64,000 nt of DNA from M3007 sp046160625 (GCA_046160625.1 JBJXGZ010000087.1:1-64000), one strand, 5' to 3'; shown: positions 51,525 to 60,539, numbered from the stretch's first letter. Numbers and translations are program-made. The notes: generated from the sequence alone by a model not told the origin.

Positions 51525-52904
51525 TTGTACGCCATCATAGACGTCGAGACGACCGGAGGTGTCGCCCGTTACGAGCGCATTACGGAGATCGCCATTGTAT
51601 TGCACGATGGGGAGCAGGTCGTAGATACGTTTACAACGCTGCTGAACCCAGAGCGGAGCATCCCCAGACAGATCACGCAGATCACCGGCATCACGGACCA
51701 AATGGTGGCCAACGCACCCAAATTTTTCGAGGTGGCGAAGCAAATTGTGCAGCTGACCGAGGGGAAAATCTTTGTAGCGCACAATGTTTCCTTTGACTAT
51801 TCCTTTGTGCGCGAGGAGTTTGCGCGACTGGGCTATGATTTTCAACGCCGACAACTATGCACAGTGCGCCTTGCCAGAAAGGTATTTCCAGGGCTGCCCA
51901 GTTACAGCCTCAGCAATCTTAAAAACCACTTCCGTATCCACGCCGACAAAAGTCATAGGGCACTCGATGACACCCTGGCTACGACCCGACTTTTCGAAAT
52001 GATCCTTGGGGAGCAAACGGGAAAGCAGAACATCCGCTCCCTTGTTAACCTCGGGGTAAAAGAGACCAAACTTCCAGCCGCCATTACGCTCGAGCGCCTG
52101 CATGCTGTGCCAGAAGCCTGTGGAATCTATTATTTCCACGACGCAAGCGGCCATGTCATTTACGTTGGCAAGAGTCTGAACATCCGCAAACGGCTTTTCG
52201 AGCATTTTGCAGACCAGAGTGCCAAAGGCGAAAAAATCCGCGTTGGCGTGGCCGATGTAAGCTGGGAAGTGACTGGCAGTGAACTCGTTGCATTGTTGCA
52301 CGAAAGTGCCGAAATTAAGCGCCTTCAGCCTGCCGTGAACCGAGCCCAGCGCACCCGACAATATGCCGGGGCAATATTCGCCTACACTGATTTACAAGGA
52401 TATCGTTGCCTTGCTTTTGGAAAAAACACGGTCAAAAACGCCAAAAATCTTGAACTCATAGCGGAGTATCCAAAGCCTGACAACGCCCGCAATTATTTGC
52501 AAAGCCTTGTATATCAGCACGAACTCTGTCACCGCCTGACGCATTTGGACAGTTCAACAGAAGCCTGTTTTCATTACAAGATCAAAAAATGTTTCGGCGC
52601 TTGCGTGGGGAAAGAATCACCTGAGGATTATAATGTACGTGCAGAAGCTGCCATTTCGAAAATTTCCCGGCGGCTTTCGGGCAGCTTTTTCTTTGTAGAA
52701 AAAGGGCGCTCAGAGGACGAAGTGGCAGTGGTAGGCGTACAAAATGGCCGCTATCTAGGCTTTGGATATGTTAGCTCAGAGGCTGGAGATCAGCGGGTGG
52801 AAGACCTGCTCGAATGTCTAAGCACCTCTTTTCCGGATCCTGACGCAGGGCGAATTATTTTGGGATACGTGGAAAGGCATCCAAAAGGGGTGAGAGACTT
52901 TTAA
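51525..52904 (+). CDS. DnaQ-type exonuclease fused to GIY-YIG (UvrC/Cho-like) nuclease
   Basis: A 459-residue fusion. The N-terminal DEDDh exonuclease has ExoI IIDVETTG, ExoII AHNVSFDYSFV, and ExoIII HRALDDTLAT. A GIY-YIG domain follows (GIYYFHDASGHVIYVGKSLN with RKRLFEHF), as in UvrC N-terminal domains and the E. coli Cho nuclease, then a region with cysteines (ACFHYKIKKCFGACVG) that matches UvrC-like proteins. It probably functions in DNA repair by incision and trimming. TTG at 51525 is chosen as start: the alternative ATG at 51435 would translate the inverted word array into a Lys/Leu/Phe-rich tail. Confidence 0.85.
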   Translation: MYAIIDVETTGGVARYERITEIAIVLHDGEQVVDTFTTLLNPERSIPRQITQITGITDQMVANAPKFFEVAKQIVQLTEGKIFVAHNVSFDYSFVREEFARLGYDFQRRQLCTVRLARKVFPGLPSYSLSNLKNHFRIHADKSHRALDDTLATTRLFEMILGEQTGKQNIRSLVNLGVKETKLPAAITLERLHAVPEACGIYYFHDASGHVIYVGKSLNIRKRLFEHFADQSAKGEKIRVGVADVSWEVTGSELVALLHESAEIKRLQPAVNRAQRTRQYAGAIFAYTDLQGYRCLAFGKNTVKNAKNLELIAEYPKPDNARNYLQSLVYQHELCHRLTHLDSSTEACFHYKIKKCFGACVGKESPEDYNVRAEAAISKISRRLSGSFFFVEKGRSEDEVAVVGVQNGRYLGFGYVSSEAGDQRVEDLLECLSTSFPDPDAGRIILGYVERHPKGVRDF

Positions 52905-52925
52905 GTTTAATAGCCGATCCGACGA

Positions 52926-52960
52926 TACGTTTACTAAACCTTGGAGGTTTAGTAAACGTA
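52926..52960. terminator. Short-loop palindrome between convergent genes (terminator candidate)
   Basis: TACGTTTACTAAACCT (52926-52941) pairs perfectly with 52945-52960 around a 3-nt loop. It sits between the convergent nuclease and TonB receptor genes. No T run follows on either side, so Rho-independent termination is uncertain. Confidence 0.6.
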
Positions 52961-52962
52961 GT

Positions 52963-54888
52963 TCACCACTTATATCCCACACCAAACCGCCACGACCTAC
53001 CCGGCATAGGCCGATATCGAATGATTTCATATTGCGTATTCCAAAGATTTTCAATGCGAAAATCAATAGTGAAGCGGCGCTCAAAAAAAGCACACGAAGC
53101 CAACAAATTCCCTACGCTAAAAGATGCTATCTTCTTTCCCCCATTGTCCAATCGCTCGCCAGTGAACTGCTGTAAGTAGGCCGCCGAAAATATACCCCTC
53201 GACACCCGCAGCGAAAGCCCACCAGATACTTTAGGTGTAAAAGGCAATTGTTTCCCCAGCACACTTTCTGAGCCACCATATACTGCCACATTGGTGGTTT
53301 TGGAAAATTGAAGTCGCCCTGAAGTATGGAATTTCCAATGACCAATGGCCAATGACCAATGACCGGCTGTCTCCACTCCCCTGCTCCACACCATTCGCAA
53401 ATTGTCTGGCCTGAAAAACCCGGTTGAATCTGGTTGCCAGAGAATCCAATCATCTAAAATTAATTGAAAACCAGTCAGTTCGAGAGAATATTTAGGACGG
53501 TTAAATAGCCAGTTTACGTCTGTGGAATATCCCTTTTCCGGGCGCAAATTGGGTCTTCCGAGGTTTTTCCAAAAACGGTCGTTGAGCGTTGGCAGGTTGA
53601 AATTGCGCGAAACATGAAACTTCGCCTCCCCTACCCTTCCAAGAGCAATTTGTCCAGCTACAGACCAGGTAAGCGGAGCGGCTTGTGCTTCCGCCCACTC
53701 CTGTCGAATCAAGACGGAAAAACGGGTGTCATCACGCTTCCACTCGCCCATGGCATAGCCTGCCAAACGCATCTGCCCAAACCAACGGGTGCTGTCTTTG
53801 TAGCCATCCACTTGTGCCCATTGACGGAGCGCGGTTCCGCCTGCACGCAAAGCCCAATTTTTGTCGAGGGTGGTCGAGTGGTCAGAACTCAGGACTACTT
53901 GCCTGGAACGGCTGGTATCTGTATCGCCTGCTAGGTAAAATGCGAGAAAGTCATCAAGCCAGGCGGCACGGTTGATCCAGAGACTGCGGGAGTTGGGAGC
54001 GTGTTCCCAAGTGATGACGGCACGGTGAGAGCGGTCGCGTTGCCAGGTTTCTCGAGGGGCTTCAGTGGTGGAAGGGGGGATTTCCCGGAAAGTATTTTGA
54101 AACCAAAAGGCTGTTTTCAGGATATTTTTTTCGTTGATTTTCAATTGATTAAACTGTTGCAAGTCGGTTCTTTCCAGAAAGTTATTGACTTGCCTTGTAT
54201 TGTAAAATTGTCCATCAAGACCCTGTTTCTGAAATTTAAATGCGTTATCAGCCTGCTGCCATGTGGCCCGGATTTTGGAAGCAATTTTTTTGTTAGAAAA
54301 ACCTGCGCCTGCACTGCCCTCCCAACGCCCAAAACTTCCTATTGCGCCACTGCCATAACCTGAAAAACCCGCATCAAAATGTTGATGAGTTGGTACAATT
54401 ATAAGGCTCCCGCCCATAGCTCCACTGCTTTGTGCCGCGCTTTGTCCACCAAATTGGATTTCAAACTTATCGTCTGGCCAGAGCGGCAACAGAGAGGCAT
54501 CCACTACACCATTCATGGGGCTTTGGAGGTTCAGTCCGTTCCAAAAAACCGGGGTTCGATTGGGACCCGCTCCACGTACCGAAATAGTGGCCAAGGTGCC
54601 CGGCGCGTTGGCGCGCACATCAAGGACATTTTCCCATAAAAGCCTGTCAGACAAAGAGATAGAGGCATTCAGAGGGAGTGAATCTGCTTTCCAAAAAGTG
54701 TAGCCAATTCTTTCGAAACGGGCATCTCGAATGATAAGAGCAGGAAGGCGATATTGGGATATTGGGATATTGGGATATTGGGAGGAGTCGGGCGTTTGGG
54801 CAGATGCAGATGCAACGAAAAGCAAGAAAATCAGTAAGAAAACCTGGATCATGAATAAACTGAAACCGGGCGATGGTGACAAAATCAT
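52963..54888 (-). CDS. TonB-dependent receptor (BtuB/plug type)
   Basis: A 641-residue outer-membrane receptor. Signal peptide in the first ~36 residues (FLLIFLLFVASASAQ). The plug domain includes LLWENVLDVRANAPGTLATI with SVRGAGPNRTPVFWNGLNLQ, and the barrel ends RSWRFGVGYKW with a C-terminal aromatic. It resembles vitamin B12/siderophore-type receptors without the N-terminal regulatory domain. Two iterated words enter the reading frame: GATATTGGG at 54749-54781 (SQYPNIPISQY) and CCAATGACC at 53335-53372 (HWSLAIGHW). It starts 31 bp after the peroxiredoxin-like gene on the same strand. Confidence 0.88.
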   Translation of the reverse strand: MILSPSPGFSLFMIQVFLLIFLLFVASASAQTPDSSQYPNIPISQYRLPALIIRDARFERIGYTFWKADSLPLNASISLSDRLLWENVLDVRANAPGTLATISVRGAGPNRTPVFWNGLNLQSPMNGVVDASLLPLWPDDKFEIQFGGQSAAQSSGAMGGSLIIVPTHQHFDAGFSGYGSGAIGSFGRWEGSAGAGFSNKKIASKIRATWQQADNAFKFQKQGLDGQFYNTRQVNNFLERTDLQQFNQLKINEKNILKTAFWFQNTFREIPPSTTEAPRETWQRDRSHRAVITWEHAPNSRSLWINRAAWLDDFLAFYLAGDTDTSRSRQVVLSSDHSTTLDKNWALRAGGTALRQWAQVDGYKDSTRWFGQMRLAGYAMGEWKRDDTRFSVLIRQEWAEAQAAPLTWSVAGQIALGRVGEAKFHVSRNFNLPTLNDRFWKNLGRPNLRPEKGYSTDVNWLFNRPKYSLELTGFQLILDDWILWQPDSTGFFRPDNLRMVWSRGVETAGHWSLAIGHWKFHTSGRLQFSKTTNVAVYGGSESVLGKQLPFTPKVSGGLSLRVSRGIFSAAYLQQFTGERLDNGGKKIASFSVGNLLASCAFFERRFTIDFRIENLWNTQYEIIRYRPMPGRSWRFGVGYKW

Positions 54889-54919
54889 TTTCCATGGTAT
54901 TTCTAATTTTGAGTGAACC

Positions 54920-55453
54920 TCAAATCTGACAAATTTCTTCGTAATCCGGACGGTCGTGTGCATATCGGTGGATGTAAGAGCGAAGTATTTCGCCCTTGTG
55001 AAGCACAAAAACGCCAGGCATTTGAAAGCCATCGCCAAGATCGTGGTTTTCAAAGTCTGGATCGGCTCCATGACCTTCAAGAACAGTAGCTTGAAATCCG
55101 CGAATCCAGTTCATCAACCCAAAAAGTTGCTGGGGAGTGCCCCGCCCTAGCCCGAAGGCTTGATAATAACGTTTTTCCGGATCTGCAATGTGATCTACGG
55201 GATGCAGTTTGTATTTTTTAAAAAAACTCTCCGCTATCTCTATATCGGGCGCCATATGTACAAATATGACCCTGAAACCGCTGGACTCAAAATTTCTCCG
55301 CCGCTTCGCAATGTCACTGATTGCCTCCCTACAAAAAGAGCAGCCAAAATAACGGAGAAACACCAGCATTACAGGTTGTTTTTCAGCCATTTCAGTCAGT
55401 GTTTCCCCGTTTTTGACGGAGACCATCTCATTCCAAATTGCAGGTGTTGGCAT
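54920..55453 (-). CDS. Peroxiredoxin-like/AhpC-TSA family protein
   Basis: A 177-residue thioredoxin-fold protein of the peroxiredoxin-like (SelL/PRXL2-type) group. The redox motif is C-S-F-C in LVFLRYFGCSFCREAI. The later strand and loop match FVHMAPDIEIAESFFKKYKL and MPGVFVLHKGEILRSYIH. It probably reduces peroxides or disulfides in the cytoplasm; no signal peptide is present. It is upstream of the TonB receptor gene and may share its mRNA. Confidence 0.82.
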   Translation of the reverse strand: MPTPAIWNEMVSVKNGETLTEMAEKQPVMLVFLRYFGCSFCREAISDIAKRRRNFESSGFRVIFVHMAPDIEIAESFFKKYKLHPVDHIADPEKRYYQAFGLGRGTPQQLFGLMNWIRGFQATVLEGHGADPDFENHDLGDGFQMPGVFVLHKGEILRSYIHRYAHDRPDYEEICQI

Positions 55454-55460
55454 TTAATTT

Positions 55461-55551
55461 AAAAGTTACATGTGAGCAAGTTACAAGTAGGCAAGTTACA
55501 AGTGAGCAAGTTGCAACTTGCCTACTTGTAACTTGCTCACTTGCAACTTTT
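55461..55551. repeat. Inverted word array (AAGTTACAAGT / GAGCAAGTT)
   Basis: Words AGCAAGTTACAAGT and GGCAAGTTACAAGT are iterated in the left half and their complements in the right half, with AAAAGTT/AACTTTT at the ends. The array can form a hairpin of about 37 bp. It lies between the mdh stop (55555) and the peroxiredoxin-like start (55453), both on the minus strand. Confidence 0.9.
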
Positions 55552-55554
55552 AAC

Positions 55555-56490
55555 CTAAACGAGTTTCATCGCATCAAGCGCATCTGCCACCTCTTTGACG
55601 GCTTCGGCGGATTTGTGTAAAAGCGCGAGTTCGTCTTTTTTCAGTCGGAGTTTGATGATTTCCTGGATGCCCTTTTTGCCCAATTTAACCGGAGCACCCA
55701 CGAAAATATCTTTGAGTTTGTACTGCCCGTTGAGCCGCACGCAGCATGGGAAAATCCGCTTCTCGTCCTTCAGAATAGACAGGGCCATTTGGGCAGCAGC
55801 CGCGCCGGGCGCATACCATGCCGAGGTACCCATCAGGTTCACCAATTCACCGCCACCTACTTTTGTGCGCTCAAGAATGGCGTCAAGTTTGTCCTTCCTT
55901 ATCAATTCTGTTACAGGAATGCCGCTCACAGTAGTGTACCGGGGCAGTGGCACCATCGTGTCGCCATGTCCACCCATAAGTACTGCCTGAATGTCTTTAG
56001 GTGATATATCCAATGCCTCAGCCAGGAACGCGCGATAACGGGCTGTATCAAGTACCCCTGCCATGCCCAATACGCGCTTGTCAGAAAGGCCGGAGGCTTT
56101 CCAGCAGGCGTAAGTCATTACGTCAAGCGGATTGGAGACGACTATGATAATGGGGTTTTTGGTATGCTTGAGGATGTTTTCAGTGACAGAAACGACGATC
56201 TTTGCATTGGTGGCAATAAGGTCGTCGCGGCTCATCCCAGGTTTCCGGGGAATACCGGCAGTAATGATTACAATATCGGAACCCGCAGTAAGTGCATAAT
56301 CGTCGCCACCTGAAAGGCGGGTTGAGTAGCCATCTATAGGCGCTTGCTGCCAGATATCCAGGGCTTTGCCTTTGGCCATATTGCCTTGGATGTCAATGAG
56401 TACGACCTCGTTCACAGTATCAGCATGGGCCAAGACATTGGCACAGGTTGCGCCTACATTCCCAGCGCCTACAACAGTTATTTTGCTCAT
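55555..56490 (-). CDS. mdh: Malate dehydrogenase (LDH-like type)
   Basis: A 311-residue NAD-dependent malate dehydrogenase of the TCA cycle, belonging to the lactate-dehydrogenase-like group. Nucleotide-binding VVGAGNVGATCA, mobile loop IPRKPGMSRDDL (substrate Arg), NP in VVSNPLDVMTY, GMAGVLDTARYR (malate-type rather than lactate-type), and catalytic His in GGHGDTMVPLPR are all present. A TACTTTTG promoter element lies at 56564-56571, about 73 nt before the start. Confidence 0.96.
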   Translation of the reverse strand: MSKITVVGAGNVGATCANVLAHADTVNEVVLIDIQGNMAKGKALDIWQQAPIDGYSTRLSGGDDYALTAGSDIVIITAGIPRKPGMSRDDLIATNAKIVVSVTENILKHTKNPIIIVVSNPLDVMTYACWKASGLSDKRVLGMAGVLDTARYRAFLAEALDISPKDIQAVLMGGHGDTMVPLPRYTTVSGIPVTELIRKDKLDAILERTKVGGGELVNLMGTSAWYAPGAAAAQMALSILKDEKRIFPCCVRLNGQYKLKDIFVGAPVKLGKKGIQEIIKLRLKKDELALLHKSAEAVKEVADALDAMKLV

Positions 56491-56563
56491 TCGTAAAAGC
56501 TTTTCATCCCGATAAATTCGGGAAGTGTTTTATTTGAAAATTTGTTCCTGAAAAAATGCGCCG

Positions 56564-56571
56564 CAAAAGTA
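56564..56571 (-). promoter_or_regulatory. -7 promoter element of mdh
   Basis: Minus-strand TACTTTTG, an exact TAnnTTTG match, about 73 nt before the mdh ATG. TTTG words lie further upstream but none at the expected -33 spacing. Confidence 0.45.
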
Positions 56572-56602
56572 GGAAGGGCAAACGGCAAAGCATAAACCCC
56601 GT

Positions 56603-57526
56603 TTAAAAATTTGGGATCGCAACCGTGTCTACCGAAACAGCATAGCCAGAAAAATTACCATATCCGCCTTCGATGTTGTTGAATACAGCATCAGGATCGC
56701 TGAAAGGCAAATTACTTCCCTGCCTGGACAGTGAAAGGTGGTAGCGATAAAATTGTTCGGAAAGGGTTCGCCATTCAATAAAAATGCGGCGTGGACGCTC
56801 CGTTTCCGGGTCAAATGGAATGCGGGCCACGAGATAAAGGGTGCGACGGTCATCGGCCCAGTAGTTTTCATTGATCAAGACCACGGGTTCAGGGATGTCG
56901 TGAAGCAAAGAGAACGTACGCCCGTCGGCCAAAAAATTGGTGCGCCCTTCAATCGTGAAATTATTAGGCTCGAATACGTCTGTTTCGTGTGTGAGATTGA
57001 ATGCGAAGTAATGCTCCTCAGCTGGCAGCGACTTTAGCCGAAGTTCGAGTGGAATACGCAGTTCGTTTAAACCATCGCCCAAGGCAGTAATAGAAATATC
57101 GCCCGAGCCCAACACGATTGGTTCCAATTCAACTTTTGCTGGTATTTTGCTGGAAGATTCTATAACAGGATAGCCAGGTACGCGCACTGAAAAGGCATAT
57201 TCTACACCAAATCTCGCCTTTTGGTCTCTGTTGCTTTCCCAATAGGTGATTTTGTCTGTATCGGTAGTGTCAGGAACGAGCCGGTCCCAAAACTGTCCGT
57301 CCTCAGAAAGCGTAGCAACAAGGTCTAATGACTGTAAAAAATCAGGTGCGCTGCCATCATTTACTTGTTTGCTGAGCGAGATTTTGACCCGAAAATTGTC
57401 GCCTTCCGTAAAGTGACACACTGCGACCAATCTGGTAGGCTCTTCTGGCAAATCAATGATTACCTCTCGCGCACAACGGACGAGAAGCAGGCAAATAAAT
57501 GAGAGAAAGAGAAGAAACGAACGCAT
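56603..57526 (-). CDS. DUF4249 lipoprotein
   Basis: A 307-residue lipoprotein. Signal peptide with lipobox LLLVRC, then CAREVIIDLPEEPTRLVAVC, the conserved opening of DUF4249 proteins, and an Ig-like domain (YAFSVRVPGYPVIESSSKIP). Members are usually encoded beside TonB receptors; here none is adjacent. The function is unknown. The start at 57526 is fixed by a TACCTTTG promoter element 5 nt upstream. Confidence 0.85.
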   Translation of the reverse strand: MRSFLLFLSFICLLLVRCAREVIIDLPEEPTRLVAVCHFTEGDNFRVKISLSKQVNDGSAPDFLQSLDLVATLSEDGQFWDRLVPDTTDTDKITYWESNRDQKARFGVEYAFSVRVPGYPVIESSSKIPAKVELEPIVLGSGDISITALGDGLNELRIPLELRLKSLPAEEHYFAFNLTHETDVFEPNNFTIEGRTNFLADGRTFSLLHDIPEPVVLINENYWADDRRTLYLVARIPFDPETERPRRIFIEWRTLSEQFYRYHLSLSRQGSNLPFSDPDAVFNNIEGGYGNFSGYAVSVDTVAIPNF

Positions 57527-57531
57527 CACAG

Positions 57532-57539
57532 CAAAGGTA
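57532..57539 (-). promoter_or_regulatory. -7 promoter element five bases before the DUF4249 start
   Basis: Minus-strand TACCTTTG, ending 5 nt before the ATG at 57526. The mRNA would be leaderless or almost so. The word array 57545-57699 begins just upstream. Confidence 0.5.
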
Positions 57540-57544
57540 ATCAA

Positions 57545-57699
57545 CTATGATGTATGAACTATGATGTATGATGTATGATGTATGATGTATGAACTGCACA
57601 CGTTTATGGTTCATAGTTCATACATCATACATCATAGTTCATACATCATACATCATACATCATAGTTCATACATCATACATCATACATCATACATCAAA
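57545..57699. repeat. Large inverted array of the ATGTATG word
   Basis: ATGTATG units interrupted by AACTATG variants (57545-57593), and a longer complementary array (57608-57699) with matching AGTTCAT interruptions, so both arms share the same variant word. The array lies between the DUF4249 promoter and the valS stop and overlaps the last codons of valS by a few bases. Confidence 0.92.
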
Positions 57700-60364
57700 G
57701 TTTAGAAAGACTCTCCTCCAAAATCTGCACCCTTGCCAAACCATCCGCCATTTTTTTGCGCTCATTCTCAACTACTGCTGCGGGCGCACCGCTGACAAAA
57801 CGTTCGTTGGAAAGCTTGCCTTCGATGGAGCGAATAAAGCCGCGCTGATATTCCAGTTCGTCTTCCAACTTCTTGCGTTCTGCCTCAATATCAATGGTTT
57901 GGTTTAGTGTAACGTAGAATTTATCTGTCCCCGAGATAAATGATTTGGCCTTGGGTGGTTCCTCTCTGGAAAGCTCAAGCGATTCAAGCACCGCCATTTT
58001 CATCAGCATTTCGCGGAAGCCTTCTTGTGCGAAAAGTGCGCGGGCAGTGTCACTGTCTTGCACTGTAATGACCAAAGGGTCGCGGGGCTTTACCTGATTT
58101 TGATTGCGCACATCGCGGATGCCTGTGATGATTGTTTTGGCTGATTCTACCTTGGTTATCAAGGCGTTGTCAAAAGCCGCAGATTTTGGATAACCCTGCA
58201 CACAAACATCGTCGCCTTTTTCGCGCTCTCGGAGTTGATGCCAGATTTCCTCTGTCACAAAGGGCATGAAGGGATGCAACACGACCATGATTTTGGAATA
58301 AATATCCAGGGTAGCCTCATAGGTTTCGCGGTCAATAGGCTGTTCATAGCCCGGCTTTACCATCTCCAGATACCAGGCGCAGAAATCGTCCCAGATAAAG
58401 GTGTAAAGTCCTAGCAATGCTTCGCTCAAACGGAATTGTTCAAAATCAGATTCTACCTGCAACAACACTTGCTGGAATTTCTCATTCAGCCATCGAACTG
58501 CCAGGGCGTTTTTCTTGACAATATCCTCATTTTCAGCGATTTTGGTCACTTGCCAGCCTTTTACCAGTCGTAGTGCATTCCAGAGTTTGTTGCAAAAGTT
58601 GCGGCCGTTTTCGCAAAGTTTGTCATCGAAAAGAATATCGCCGCCCGCTGCCGCACTCGACATAAGTCCGTAACGAACACCGTCTGCGCCATAATCTTCG
58701 AGTAGTTGCAGGGCGTCGGGTGAATTACCCAGAGATTTGGACATTTTGCGGCGTTGCTTGTCGCGCACCATGCCTGTAAAATAGACTGCCTGAAAAGGCT
58801 TTTCGCCCCGGAACTCGTAGCCTGCCATAATCATACGCGCCACCCAGAAAAAGATAATATCCCAACCCGTTACCAAAACATTGGTGGGATAATAGTAGGA
58901 CACTTCGCCATCAGGTTTATTGAAACCGTCAAATACGGAGATCGGCCAAAGCCAAGAGGAGGCCCAGGTATCGAGCACGTCTTCGTCTTGACGCAGGTCG
59001 TTGAGGGTCAATTGTTTGTTGCCAGTTTCCGATTGCGCCTGTGCAAGGGCTTCTTCCGCAGAGGCCGCCACAAACACCTTGGTTTCCTGACTCAAACCTT
59101 CACTTTTTAGGTACCAGGCTGGAATTTGCTGTCCCCACCAGAGTTGGCGGGAGATGCACCAATCCCGGAGATTCTCCATCCAATTGCGGTAAAGATTCTG
59201 AAAGCTGGGAGGGTAAAATTTAATTTCCTCCTCCAACACAGCTTTGAGTGCCGGTGCGCCGAGATCTCTCATCTTTACAAACCATTGTAGCGAGAGTTTA
59301 GGCTCCACCACAGAGTTGGTACGCTCGGAGCGACCGATATTTGTTTTGTAGTCTTCGATTTTGACCAGGCTTCCGCTTCCTTCCAAAAAGCCCTTCATCT
59401 GCTTGCGGGCTTCAAATCGGTCAAGCCCAACGATGGGCAAAAAAGCGCATTTGTCATTGAGCTTGCCGTCGTCGGCGATGGTATCTATCACGTCAAGACT
59501 GTGCCGCTGACCCACCTCGTAATCGTTTGGGTCGTGCGCCGGGGTGATTTTCAAGGCCCCTGTGCCAAACTCAATGTCAACATAATCGTCCGAAATGACC
59601 GGAATGGCGCGGTCAATCAGGGGAATCAAAACCTGTTTCCCAACCAGGTTTTTGTAACGCGGATCCTTTGGATTTACCGCAATGGCTACATCGGCAAAAA
59701 TAGTTTCGGGTCGCTGTGTTGCAATCGTAACGCCCGGGCCGCCGTCGGCACTTTTGTATTGAATATGATACAGTTGTGCGTTTTCTTCATGGTAAATAAC
59801 CTCTTCATTGGAAAGCACCGTTTTGGCTTCGGTGTCCCAGTTCACCATGCGGAGTCCACGATAAAGTTTGTCCTTTTTATAAAGGTCAATAAACACACGG
59901 ATCACATCATTATAGTAGCCCTTGTCCATTGTAAAAGCCGTCCGATCCCAATCGCAGGATGCGCCGAGTTTGCGCAATTGATGGAGTATGATGCCACCGT
60001 ATTTTTCCTTCCACTGGTAGGCATAGCCCATAAACTGTTCTCGGGTGATGTCGGCCTTGCGCAGTTTTTTCTCCTCTCGCAGCCAGCGCACCACTTTGGC
60101 TTCTGTGGCGATGCTGGCATGGTCAGTACCAGGCACCCAGCAGGCGTTTTTGCCATCAAGCCGGGCTTTGCGAATCAAAATATCCTGAATCGTATTGTTG
60201 AGCATGTGCCCCATGTGGAGCATACCCGTCACATTGGGTGGCGGGATGACAATGGTGAACGACTCACGCTCGTCGGGCACAGAGCGGAAATAGCCCTGGC
60301 TTTCCCAGTGGGCATACCAACGTTCTTCAATTTCGGAGGGCGTGTAACGGGCGGAGAGTTCCAT
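57695..60364 (-). CDS. valS: Valyl-tRNA synthetase
   Basis: An 889-residue class I aminoacyl-tRNA synthetase. The HIGH signature is HMGH at 50-53 in PPNVTGMLHMGHML; KMSKSLGN lies near residue 540; the editing domain region is present between them (TIATQRPETIFADVAIAVNP). A C-terminal coiled coil (EAERKKLEDELEYQRGFIRS) is the valine-specific tRNA-binding arm. The stop codon lies at the edge of the word array. A TACCTTTG promoter motif lies at 60519-60526, giving a leader of about 150 nt filled with CAGTTGGCAGT iterations. Confidence 0.97.
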   Translation of the reverse strand: MELSARYTPSEIEERWYAHWESQGYFRSVPDERESFTIVIPPPNVTGMLHMGHMLNNTIQDILIRKARLDGKNACWVPGTDHASIATEAKVVRWLREEKKLRKADITREQFMGYAYQWKEKYGGIILHQLRKLGASCDWDRTAFTMDKGYYNDVIRVFIDLYKKDKLYRGLRMVNWDTEAKTVLSNEEVIYHEENAQLYHIQYKSADGGPGVTIATQRPETIFADVAIAVNPKDPRYKNLVGKQVLIPLIDRAIPVISDDYVDIEFGTGALKITPAHDPNDYEVGQRHSLDVIDTIADDGKLNDKCAFLPIVGLDRFEARKQMKGFLEGSGSLVKIEDYKTNIGRSERTNSVVEPKLSLQWFVKMRDLGAPALKAVLEEEIKFYPPSFQNLYRNWMENLRDWCISRQLWWGQQIPAWYLKSEGLSQETKVFVAASAEEALAQAQSETGNKQLTLNDLRQDEDVLDTWASSWLWPISVFDGFNKPDGEVSYYYPTNVLVTGWDIIFFWVARMIMAGYEFRGEKPFQAVYFTGMVRDKQRRKMSKSLGNSPDALQLLEDYGADGVRYGLMSSAAAGGDILFDDKLCENGRNFCNKLWNALRLVKGWQVTKIAENEDIVKKNALAVRWLNEKFQQVLLQVESDFEQFRLSEALLGLYTFIWDDFCAWYLEMVKPGYEQPIDRETYEATLDIYSKIMVVLHPFMPFVTEEIWHQLREREKGDDVCVQGYPKSAAFDNALITKVESAKTIITGIRDVRNQNQVKPRDPLVITVQDSDTARALFAQEGFREMLMKMAVLESLELSREEPPKAKSFISGTDKFYVTLNQTIDIEAERKKLEDELEYQRGFIRSIEGKLSNERFVSGAPAAVVENERKKMADGLARVQILEESLSKL

Positions 60365-60455
60365 AGTAAGTTGCAGTAGGCAGTGGCAGTTGGCAGTGGC
60401 AGTGGCAGTTGGCAGTAGCAGTTGGCAGTAGCAGTTGGCAGTAGCAGTTCACCAA
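60365..60455. repeat. Iterated GGCAGTTGGCAGTAGCAGT words in the valS leader
   Basis: Direct iteration of GGCAGT(T/G)GGCAGT and AGCAGTTGGCAGT starting at the valS ATG, without a complementary arm. It would occupy most of the valS 5' leader. Confidence 0.85.
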
Positions 60456-60518
60456 GTATAATTTGGAAAACCGAATTTGAAAGCAAGCGTTTTGTCCAGA
60501 AATTTGGGAAAAGGAGGG

Positions 60519-60526
60519 CAAAGGTA
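60519..60526 (-). promoter_or_regulatory. -7 promoter element of valS
   Basis: Minus-strand TACCTTTG, an exact TAnnTTTG match, about 154 nt before the valS ATG. A T-box-like or other regulatory structure is not apparent in the leader beyond the word iteration. Confidence 0.45.
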
Positions 60527-60539
60527 GTAAAAAGACGTT

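Noticed and set aside
59501..60379. Long plus-strand open frame (292 codons) opposite valS
   Set aside because: Antisense to the conserved valS N-terminal half; a shadow of the coding strand.
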